Source: Hypomesus transpacificus
Lineage: Eukaryota > Chordata > Actinopteri > Osmeriformes > Osmeridae
Length of the DNA stretch: 64,000 bases
Direction: 5' to 3'
Assembly: GCF_021917145.1 (NCBI RefSeq)
Contig: NC_061062.1
Span: forward strand, 1,988,616 to 2,052,615
The notes under the pieces are model-generated. The model saw only the letters and a list, made by a program, of their open reading frames with translations. It had not been told where the DNA came from and ran no database searches. Position 1 is the stretch's first letter. The number at the start of each line of letters is the position of its first letter. Position numbers and translations under genes: made by a program. Below, one piece after another: positions 42,966 to 52,912 of this stretch.

Positions 42966-43530
42966 CTCTAGATAATTCAGTAGGCTAGTCAACTGCTTAC
43001 GCAGAAGAATTCACAGCGCACGCACTGGAGACAATGTAGCACGCCACACTATATGCGGATCAAAGGATTAAACTGACATCGCATGCAATGTCCAAATGTG
43101 GAGAACTTATTTTAAGACATATACACCTTTAACAATAGTTGAAATTTAATGGGTGCCTTAGCGGATTCAAAGGTCCGCTCGTGGTGCAGCTGGGCACCAC
43201 CTCTAGCTGTCTATTGATATTGAAACCGGCCTATTTTTTGATGATGAAAACACTTTTGGTGTCAAATTAAATTATGATGCGTGACGCGCAAAAGTTATCT
43301 AGCCTATTAGTTATCGGCGCTTGAAGAATGATGTCCAAATATCGCTTGAACTTGATCCCACCCACACCATGTTTAGCCTACAATTCTGACGGGCAAGCCA
43401 CATGCAGCGAGATCCAAAAGGCGATGTCGCCACCTTGTGGTGTGCAGGCCACAGCAAGGTCCTCAATTATTTTTTAAAGGAATACATCTTTGATAGCCTA
43501 GGATGGGAACAACCAGTTTTAGAATGTACT

Positions 43531-43585
43531 ATATACAGTACCAGTCAAAAGGTTGGACAAATGTTCCCATGATTTGACTGGTGCT
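43531..43585. mobile_element. Tc1-like terminal inverted repeat remnant
   Basis: TATACAGTACCAGTCAAAAG followed 20 nt later by the inverted TTTGACTGGTGCT. This is the typical tip of another fish Tc1-like family, reduced to two facing ends with nothing between them. Confidence 0.55.
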
Positions 43586-44167
43586 AAGGAAGAATTCGAG
43601 TGGCACTGTGTAGATCTGAATAGTCAAGGGATATGGTTTTAATACAATTTATTAGACTATACAATTACATAAACAAAGCTTTGCTGATCAATCTCAGCGA
43701 AGGAGGTGCCATCCACACAGGTCGTTCGCAGGAGTGATGCCAACCATCACACATGCACTGCCTTATATAAACTTAAGATCAAATGGCATTCTATATGGTC
43801 AATCAATCAATGTAGCAAACTCTGTGATTGGCTAACTCAACTTAGTGACAGTTTGAAACAATACCAAGTGTCCCAAAGTTCTTTGATGTGGCATCTCTCT
43901 CCAGAGCAGTAGATAATAAAGCCACAGGGGTTGACCAGTCAAATGGTCAACTGTCCTTTGTGTGACCATCTTCAAACAATACTTTTAATTAACACAAACA
44001 ATGAAACAGGACACAGTCCTTCTAGCCAAAGTTCAGAGCAACTGTCTCATTGACCCCTTACAGTAACCAGAGGACAGAAGGCCATATAAGATGCTTCACC
44101 CATCCCCCAGGGCAAGCTGCCCACAGAGCCATCAGCACCTCACATTCCTTTGAACTCAACTTAATTA

Positions 44168-45827
44168 CAGTGCCCTCCAAAAGTATTGGAACAGTGAGGC
44201 GAATTCCTTTATTTTTGCTGTAGACTGAAAACATTTGGGCTTGACATCAAATAATGAACGTGAGACCAGAGATCAACGTTTCAGCTTTTATTTCCAGGTA
44301 TTTACATCAGGATCTGATGCACAACTAAGAAAATATCACATTTTGTTTGAATCCACCCATTTGTCATGTGATCAAAAGTATTGGAACAGATATACTTAAA
44401 ACATATTTAAGTGAATAAGACTTAATATTTAGTTGCAAATCCTTTGCTTTCAATAACTGCAGCAAGTCTGTGACCCATTGACATCACCAAACTTTTGCAT
44501 TCTTCCTTTTTGATGCTTTCCCAGGCTTTCACTGCAGCCTCTTTCAGTTGTTGTTTGTTTTGTGGGGTTCCTCCCTTCAGTCTCCTCTTAAGCAGGTAAA
44601 ATGCATGCTCTATAGGGTTTAAGTCTGGAGATTGACTTGGCCAGTCTAATACCTTCCATTTCTTGCCCCTGATGAACTCCTTTGTTGTTTTGGCAGTGTG
44701 TTTTGGGTCGTTATCTTGCTGCATGATGAAGGCTCTGCCAATCAGTTTGGTTGCATCTTTCCTTAAATTGGCAGACAAAATGTTTCTGTAGACTTCCGAG
44801 TTCATTTTGCTGCTGCCATCATGTGTTACATCCTCAATGAAGATTAATGAGCCCGTCCCAGAAGAAGCCATGCAAGCCCAAGCCATGACATTACCTCCAC
44901 CGTGTTTCACAGATGAGCTTGTGTGTTTGGGATCATGAGCAGTTCCTTTCTTTCTCCAAACTTTAGCCTTTCCATCACTTTGGTAAAAGTTAATCTTTGT
45001 CTCATCAGTCCATAAAACTTTGTCCCAGAATTTCGAGGTTCATCTCTGTACTTTTTGGCATATTCCAGCCTGGCCTTCCTATTCTTCTTGCTAATGAGTG
45101 GTTTGCATCTTCTGGTGTAGCCCTTGTACTTTTGTTCATGAAGTCTTCTGCGAACAGTAGATAGTGATACCTTCACTCCTGCCATCTGGAGGTTGTTGCT
45201 GATCTCACTAACAGTTGTTTTAGGGTCTTTCTTTACAGCTCTCACAATGTTTCTGTCATCAACTGCTGATGTTTTCCTTGGTCTACCTGTTCGACGTCTG
45301 TTACTTTATGCACCAGTAGTTTTCTTCTTCTTCAGGACATTCCAAATGGTTGTACTGGCTATGGCCAATGTTTCTGCAATGGCTCTGATTGATTTTCCAT
45401 CTTCTCTAAGACTCACAATTGCTTGTTTTTCACCCAAAGACAGCGCTCTGGTTTTCATGTTGTTTTCACCTCTGAATACAGTCTGCATAGACAAAACCTA
45501 TCTTACCCAATCTGAACCTGAGTGTAGACATTCAGTGGTATTTATTGATTGAATAATGTATGTAATAGGACACACCTGGGCAACAAAACACACCTGTCAG
45601 TCACATGTTCCAATACTTTTGCTCACGTGACAAATGGGTGGGTTCGAACAAAAAGGTGATATTTTCTAATTTGTGCATCAGATCCTGATGTAAATACCTG
45701 GAAATAAAAGCTGAAACGTTGATCTCTGGTTTCACATTCATCGTTTGATGTCAAGCCCAAATGTTTTCAGTCTACAGCAAAAATAAAGGAATTGGCCTCA
45801 CTGTTCCAATACTTTTGGAGGGCACTG
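44168..45827 (-). mobile_element. Tc1-like DNA transposon with long IR/DR ends
   Basis: A 1,660-bp element bounded by matching inverted tips (CAGTGCCCTCCAAAAGTATT at the left, its complement at the right) and flanked on both sides by TA, the Tc1/mariner target duplication. The inverted ends are long, about 230 bp, and each contains a second inner copy of CAAAAGTATTGGAACA (near 44386 and 45605). This is the IR/DR arrangement known from Sleeping Beauty-type fish elements. Left and right ends are still highly similar. Confidence 0.95.
44422..45494 (-). pseudogene. Decayed Tc1-like transposase
   Basis: Transposase of the DD34E type, transcribed on the minus strand. An N-terminal helix-turn-helix piece (LSLGEKQAIVSLREDGKSI) ends in a stop codon near 45306. 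The next piece (VSLSTVRRRLHEQKYKGYTRR) is frameshifted after KKYRDEPRN, so the first catalytic Asp region is lost. The third piece, 44910-44422, is intact and shows MQQDNDPKHTA with the second Asp and DLNPIEHAFY with the Glu. With at least one stop and one frameshift it cannot encode a full protein. The element is non-autonomous unless supplied in trans. Confidence 0.93.
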
Positions 45828-45967
45828 TATCTTCCCTTCCTGTCTCTTACCAATGAACATAGAAGATTATAGATTTCATACACATACATATATGCATATG
45901 ACCAACATTTCCACTACACTGGTACTGTTTATGTTAGTATTTTTTCACAAAGGTTAAAGTTCGGAGC

Positions 45968-46627
45968 TTATTGTGTTCTGTATTTTTCATCTCTTGCATC
46001 AGTCTGTTTTTTCCGTTCAATATGCTGTGTGGATGCATTTGAAACAAACACTTTTCTCAGTACGTAATTGTAAGATCTTGTGGTGTTACTGTTGTAGGGG
46101 TCCTGTTGACCAAAGCTCGACTTTTGAGTTAGACAGTTATTTGACAAAAGCAAGTGCTGCCATCTTCTGAAAGGCTCCGTTGTTTGCACTATTGCCATGT
46201 GTTTTTGTCTTAAATCCGCAAACGTCAAGGTGGCCCAAGTAGGCGGTTGTCTCCACCAAACTTTATTCATCACCGCATTAGATGAATTGTGAAAGTCTGA
46301 ACTTGGGCTTCCAGTATCAGAGTACAGTTCTGCTTTTTCAAAAGCCTTGTTGTCCATAGTCACACGATCCACCAGGATGCTGCAGCTGGCTGCTTGGGCC
46401 TCAGACAGCCTGGGCTGAGTGGATCTCCAGGGGTTGTTTGTTCTAGAACCCAGAGATGAGACACTGCATCTAAGTCTCTCCAGAGCTCTGCTGTACCGTT
46501 TCTGCTGTTGCTCGATTTCCTTCATACAGTACCTGCGTTCCAGCTCCAAACCATGAAGCAGGTGTTTATGCTGCTGGATTTGGTACCTGTGTAGTCCACG
46601 CATTGTGTCACCCTGCAACTCCTGCAT
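45968..46627 (-). CDS. Uncharacterised 219-residue protein with N-terminal coiled coil
   Basis: A continuous ORF in AT-rich DNA, too long to be expected by chance here. The start ATG has A at -3 and an in-frame TAA four codons upstream. A 3' splice-like CATAAAAG just beyond that would allow a non-coding upstream exon. Residues about 10-60 are rich in His, Gln, Glu, Leu and Arg (LLHGLELERRYCMKEIEQQQ, YSRALERLRC) and look like a basic coiled coil. The rest is Ser/Thr/Asn-rich with several Trp and a Lys/Arg-rich tail. I do not recognise the family; a distant resemblance to CCDC190-like proteins is only an impression. It lies 140 bp from the Tc1 element but does not resemble a transposon protein. 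Confidence 0.55.
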   Translation of the reverse strand: MQELQGDTMRGLHRYQIQQHKHLLHGLELERRYCMKEIEQQQKRYSRALERLRCSVSSLGSRTNNPWRSTQPRLSEAQAASCSILVDRVTMDNKAFEKAELYSDTGSPSSDFHNSSNAVMNKVWWRQPPTWATLTFADLRQKHMAIVQTTEPFRRWQHLLLSNNCLTQKSSFGQQDPYNSNTTRSYNYVLRKVFVSNASTQHIERKKQTDARDEKYRTQ

Positions 46628-48457
46628 GTTGTTGATTTATCCTTTTATGAAAGAAGAAAAATGTTGACGTATCACTCTATCAGTAGCCAGATTATCATTA
46701 AAAAACACCTGATCTTTTGTTACTTGTACTTATCACACAAGTGCAATAATAATCCCTACCCAAACAGTAATATTCGAGCAAGCACATAAATTAGATACTC
46801 CAAATTTTGGCTTAATATCACATCGAGCATCTTGATTGATTTAGAGCAGGCAAATAAGTTACTGATAAATCATATACAGTACTTGGTCGAATACCTGTTG
46901 ACCAATATTGTACAGGGATGCTTTAAGAGCGACAAAATAATTGTATTATAAGAATAATAATAAAATCACTCACTTGAAGATCTAATCAGCTTTGATGGAA
47001 GTTAGAAACATCTTCAGCAGTATTGTTGCTTCTGCACAAGGAAGAAGAGAAAATGTTTGTTCTCCCTGACTGTCTTGGTCTCCGAGGTGGTCTATCTCAT
47101 GATGTCACACAATGCACTGGGCAAGGTGCACGTATCTGTTCGTGTGATCTCTTGATAAACTTTATTTACAGCACTCTGGATTTCCAGACAACGAAGCAGA
47201 TCTGAATCCCTGCCAACTTTCAGATAACTGATATGAATAAACTCAGACTAAATCAATAAAGAAAATTCTCGTAAATAGATGGAGCATTAAACTTGGGTCT
47301 GATAGCCTGCCAGATCTGATGTTGCATGAGTCTATACAAGTAGGTTAGGGTTAGTTGTTGTTGTGATGCAAGAAAGAGACAATGATAAACTTTTGCCAAT
47401 TAAATATTTACAGCTGAGTTCAGATGACTACAACCACTGTGTAGAAGACACAATGAGCAGCCCATCATTAATGTTTTACTAACAGTGTTCCATTCACTAG
47501 CCTCCTTGAACTGTCTTTAATTATAGAACAGAGAAAATATTTGAGCTATGCAAGTGGGCCACAAAGTGGAAAAGGTCGGGAATGGCTTGTCTATAACATA
47601 AAGACTATTTCTACACTTCAGTGTCACTGTTTGAATAATAGGGAACAGGTTAGATATAGTGTATCCTAATCTGTAATATTTAATGTTTGATAGCAGGTAA
47701 ATAAGTGACTTAAAAGATATCACTTTTGCGAAGAGTTTAACAGGTATGAATATATTCTGATTAAGTTGAGTTAAACTAATCATGCAAGGGCGCTATAAAG
47801 TGTGCTAGCCTTAGTTGTTGTGATGCAAGAAAGGGACAATGATAGAATTTTGGCCATGAAATATTTACACTTGAGTTCAGTTGACTAAAACCACAGTTCA
47901 GAAGACGAGAAATACCTATTGTTATTAGAGTTCCTCCGGTAGGAAAACCCGATTGTTATTGGTATTACAGTTGTTCCATGGGAGTCAATGGGAGCCCCAA
48001 ACATGGCCCACATGAGACAATTGGTGGCGCTACAGGCCACGCCCCAATATGTCAATTTTCAAAGTGATGCCTTTTGCAGACCATAAGTCCCAAAATTCTG
48101 AAATTAAGTACATATGCCTTACTGTTCATTAGGGGAAAAAAGCCTCAAGAACCTATAACGGCTGTCATATTGGAGTTTTCTGTACAATAAAGATTTGTCC
48201 AAAACGACAATAGCCTACTACAAGTCTGTGTCTCATGAGTTGTTTGCTAATTGTCTTTTTTCTCTCTCGTTGTCTAAGTCTATTGTACACAAATCTGAGA
48301 AATAGTTGATTGTAAGATGAAAAATAGATTTATTGTGAATATTTTAAATGTTAATGCTACGGATTCCAAACACTGTCTTAAGGGTTTCTGAAAAGGGTGA
48401 GGTGACCAAGCCCCCACCCTCACTCCTTGGACAAGTAGCCATTCTGTGGCTGGTTCG
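46628..48457. other. Non-coding, with an imperfect 100-bp direct repeat
   Basis: No gene was recognised. Segments at about 47340-47450 and 47808-47910 are related (both contain GTTGTGATGCAAGAAAG and a GAGTTCAG(A/T)TGACTA part) at roughly 85-90 percent identity. This indicates an old segmental or interspersed repeat. Confidence 0.5.
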
Positions 48458-48640
48458 GAGTCAGCGGTTAGGGAATCGGGCTATTAATCAGAAGGTTGCT
48501 GGTTCGATTCTCGTCCATGTCAAATGACGTTGTGTCCCTGGGCAAGGCACTTCACCCTACTTGCCTCGGGGGAAATGTCTCTGTACTTACTGTAAGTCGT
48601 TCTGGATAAGAGCGTCTGCTAAATGACTAAATGTAAATGT
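48458..48640 (+). mobile_element. tRNA-derived SINE, copy 3 (plus orientation)
   Basis: The head has GTTAGGGAATCGGG and the GGTTCGATTCT box B. The body GGGCAAGGCACTTCACCCTA matches the other copies, and the tail hairpin TCTGGATAAGAGCGTCTGCT ends in AAATGACTAAATGTAAATG, a short ATGTAA-type 3' repeat. Confidence 0.9.
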
Positions 48641-49041
48641 GGTTTGCCTACTGCTAATGCTACTGTTAAAAGAAACAGAAGGACTTCTTCAGAACTATAA
48701 AGTTTAATCAACCAATTTCAGTTGTTGTGTTTGTTAGTGAAGATAATCATGTTGGTCACCCTGATTGTGTATGTTGTGTAGTTTAATGGGACCAGAGAGT
48801 CTAAGGATGATTTTGTATTTTGAGTTTGCTGTACTCTCACCAGTTACATATGCAAGTTGTCCTCCTGACCCTTGTCACTTCTGCAATGATGACTGAGATT
48901 TACTGAGAACTTAGGAAGAGTTGCAATATCTGCAGTTTTTTTGCCAGAAGTAATGATTCCCTGACCAGTATCTGTGGAATACATATAGGTTCAGCGGGCC
49001 CAGCATAGTTTATCTAGATAGATTTTATTGTACTTCTTAAA

Positions 49042-49072
<31 letters not shown>

Positions 49073-51368
49073 CACTTTAGCAACTCATAAGGATGGCAAT
49101 GAACACAGAATAGTAACCTATCGTCCTCAGTAGAAAGGAGAGTAGTAGACTATAAGAGTAGAAAGGAGGGTAGTAGACTGCAGTCTATGTAGGTAGGCCT
49201 AGACTATGCTGGAATCACACTTAAGGAAGCAAACTCACTGTAGCCTAACCTTGACGACTGTTCAGTCTGTCTGCATCTGTGTGTGTCTTTTGCATGTGGG
49301 ACATTGTTGAACAGGGTTGGTGACTCAGAAAGGTTTAGCAAAGGCAAGTATATGCCAGGAAATACGAAGGGTATACTTTGCTCCAAAATGGGAACCCTGA
49401 ATTTCATCATCAGTTTTCCAGGGAATCTTGAAACACAAACAATCAAGGAGACTTTTTATTAAATGGTATTTTCATTGTTTAAATTAGCCTGTTGACAAGC
49501 TTCTGTATTACTTCATCCTCTCCTTCTGGCTTTCCCAAAGTTATAGGTGCAATATACTGTCCCCATGGGTGTATCCAGGTCCACTGGAGGATTTAGGGGC
49601 TGACTGCCTGGTGCCCCCAGGGTTGAAAAAGCATTTCTAAAATACTCTCTAGAGTGGCAAAAATTAGACAAAGGATGCCCCTCTATAAATGTCAAAACAT
49701 GTCTTAATGAGTTCCTTTATAGTAGAGAAAATGTGATGCAGTACCCTATAAGGTGCCCTTACCATGGTCTATATTTGACTGTTCCCGTGCCCTTACTTCC
49801 AATGGAAAAGGGTGCTGCGTTTTTCAACATTTCGAAGGTTACTTTTTGTAAGAAAAAAACATATTTTTCAACCTTTCAAAAGTTTTTGACCATGAATATT
49901 TTTGTGAAAATCTTTTTTTCCCTTTCGAAAAGTTTTTATCCTCAGTTCCTCATGACTCTTGTGCAATGACTGAGATACTGAGAACAATATCTGCAGTTTT
50001 CTTGCCGAATCAGGAAACACAAAAAACTGTTAAATCGCGTTTCGAGGTTTTTGGGTTACTTTTAAACCTCATGTGGCCACAGCATTTTTGCCTTGGGATG
50101 ACCTGCGATGGGAGAGCGGGAAATAGCAGGGATGGGGAGAGCGAGCACTAACAGTTCATAACCTATACACACTTCCTTTACTAATGTGTTTCCTCACTTT
50201 CATAAAGTCATTGTTGCTCCGTGTCTCTGTTCAATGATAGGAAGCGGCATGATTAAATAATTTGTTGTAATGAACCAATGAAACGTGAGAATAGCAGAAA
50301 ACAAGGAAATATTAATCCACCAGTCATTTTAACGATGGAGGCATCTATTGGATAAATGTGGTAACTCTTTCGTTGTACACCCAAAAAATACTGGGCTAGT
50401 TTTCAGGCATTTTGGGCTGGTTTTTGAGCACTCGTTGGGCTGGAAATGTTTGCTGGACTCAGGTGTGATGTCATTCCCAGTCCTGAGTCAAAACTTTTAA
50501 AGAATGGATCTCTGCATGATGGGCTCAACAAGAGCACAGGTGGCCTTACAGAACACGCTTCAAAGTTGTCACTTTCAAAAGGGTGTTATTTTGACCTCAT
50601 CAGGCCAACATGTCTCAAGAACCCATAATGTCGGAAACATGGATTTTTCTCTACAGTGACAATTTGTGAATAATAAAAAAAATAAAATCAGCCATTACTC
50701 CAATTGTCTTGAAATGTTGTGGGCATGTATGAAATACATGTCTGTGTCAGGTCAATTTTGAAATGGTTTGGAATGTTGAGGAGGAACCTGCATATTAGAA
50801 GCATGCCATATATGTATTTACAGTTTGTTTCCAAGGGTGGAATGGGGGGCTGTATTAAGAATGAATCAACAGCCATGGGACACTAGTCAAGAGTGTAATC
50901 TTGATGGTTTTATTTGAGTTCAAACTGAACAGTCACCTGTAGGCTAAGGGATAAATGCACCGATCAACAAATTCAGTTGATCGGTTTTAACAGTTGTTAA
51001 AATCTTTCTGTGGAAATCGTCTAAATAGGCCTATCTGTGTTAAGTTTTGTAGGGAAGCTCTCCATTTTTTGTCAAATTATCTGTGATGAAAGTTATAACA
51101 TTTTCTACAGCAGTATTCATGCTTCTGGACAAGGATAATTTATTGGTAACTATTCATTTTGCAGAGGCTTTTATCCAGTGTGCGAATTATACAATGACAA
51201 TGGGGGGGGGGGGGGGGGGTCAACTTCTTTTCCAGGGCGTAAAGGGAACCCAGTACAGCGCAGGCGCGTGCTTCAGTGAACTGAAGTCTTACAATCCCTC
51301 AAGGGCGTAACCACGCATTCTTTGGGGGGGTCGTTTACCCCCCAATATTGAGAAAATACCAATCTGTC
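48641..51368. other. Intergenic, no gene seen
   Basis: AT-rich sequence with an A-run followed by a TA microsatellite at 49039-49072 and a poly-G run at 51203-51219. Several short frames lack similarity to anything I know. Segments at 48.13-48.2 and 50.61-50.67 kb share a CTCAAGAACC(T/C)ATAA.G motif and may be parts of one diverged interspersed repeat. Confidence 0.5.
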
Positions 51369-51543
51369 CAGGGCCGGCCTAAGGCATAAGCGAACTAAGT
51401 GGCTGCTTAGGGCCCCCGTGTCCACCAGAAGGCCCCCAAGAGCACATTAAATTACAGTTTTATGTAATTAATTTTTAAAACGACTCAAAGGGGCCCAAAA
51501 TTCAATTCTGCTTAGGGCCCCATAAAGGCTTCGGCCGACCTTG
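51369..51543. mobile_element. hAT-type MITE with 8-bp target duplication
   Basis: A 175-bp element with imperfect terminal inverted repeats (CAGGGCCGGCCTAAGGC at the left; the right end reads CAAGGTCGGCCGAAGCC inverted). It is flanked on both sides by the identical 8-mer AATCTGTC (51361-51368 and 51544-51551). An 8-bp duplication is the signature of hAT transposons. It has no coding capacity. Confidence 0.88.
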
Positions 51544-51551
51544 AATCTGTC

Positions 51552-52912
51552 CCCCCAAATATACAGCAGAAAATATGTAAAATATATGTTCTCCTTTGAT
51601 GAACCCTGTCAATGGATCGGTCTCTTGTTGTCTTATTTATTTTCAATTTATTTCTGTTGGTTAAGAAAACTTGTGTGAGTGTGTGAATCCCCCCATCCTA
51701 ATTGTACACTCGTTTGAATCCACCTTGCGTCGTTCTGCGTTGTCATGGTCAGTCAGTTGAGAGCAAAGAAAGTAATGTTAGTTAACTTGTTGGAGAGGAG
51801 GTAGAGTAATGGAGGATTTGAGGTTACCTAAAAAGCGGAGAAAACTGTACCAGCAGCCAAGCATACGCGGGTTTTTTCTAACAGTAAGTAACTTGATACC
51901 GAGCTAAATGTGTAAGCAGAAGGGCAGTCACTGTCCGGGGAGAAACCAACTATTCCTTTAGATGTGAATTCAAATGGTCAATGTAGTCTATGACTATGAT
52001 ATGTAGTAAACTATGTTCTAAATGTGCGAATTTTCATATATAAATATAGAATTGTAGGCAATGCACTGAACATTAACAAAAAATATATGGGGAAGGATAT
52101 TCATTTGGACCCCCCCAATGTCTAAACCATGGTTACGTCCTTGCAATACAGTCTCTTGCTTGTTTAACGTAATGTATGCATATTATGTTAAATCCAATCC
52201 ATTACACCAGCTCATGGGGCACATTCCATTAAACAACTTTTGTAGTCAGGGCCACCAACAAAATATTCAAGAGCAAAACTTACCGGTATTAGCTAGCTAA
52301 CTTACCTTTCTTGCACTTTCTCACTACGCGGTAGCTACACGGTGAGGTGATTTAACCAGCTTCTGTATTGCACACTGGTCACTCGCGCACTGTGGTTATT
52401 GAGTTATAGCGAATTTTGACTATGGCAGTGTCATTCTGTGTGTGATATTCCCTGCCATAAAGTCAACATTTCTGTGTATCGCCAAGTATGGTAAAGATAT
52501 TGTAATATTTACAATAACAGGTAAGAACGATATAAATGTATCGACCACCCCCAACATGTTGATTTGACCTCTTTTTTTTTTGGGGGGGGGGGGGGGGGGG
52601 GATCCAAGTCTTAATTAGGGGGCTAATTCGCACACCATAGTAAGCAACGTACCGAGAGGAATCTACCTCTTTGGGTGGTCTTTAGTCCATAGAACAAATG
52701 AACTCATTTGTGGGGGTGGAACATAAGCTCTTGATGAGCCAATAACGACGTGTTCCCCATTTTCCCTGTTTCTGTTTCAATAAAAGGGAGAAAATATACC
52801 ATTCGGCAGCATCTTGGTTGATCTGTCACTGAGAACGCGCATATGAATTATATCAACGGTGTAGCTTGTTTCAGTCGCTTGACGCAGTGAACCACCTGAC
52901 AGACTAGAATTA
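51552..52912. other. Intergenic and upstream region of aspg
   Basis: No gene was recognised. It contains a T/G homopolymer stretch at 52570-52600. The last 150 bp before the aspg ATG are unique and should hold its 5' UTR and promoter, with AATATACC near 52793 as a weak TATA-like candidate. Confidence 0.4.

Noticed and set aside
48458..48530. Functional tRNA gene suggested by box A and box B
   Set aside because: The segment continues into the SINE body and tail, occurs in five diverged copies, and has no proper acceptor stem.
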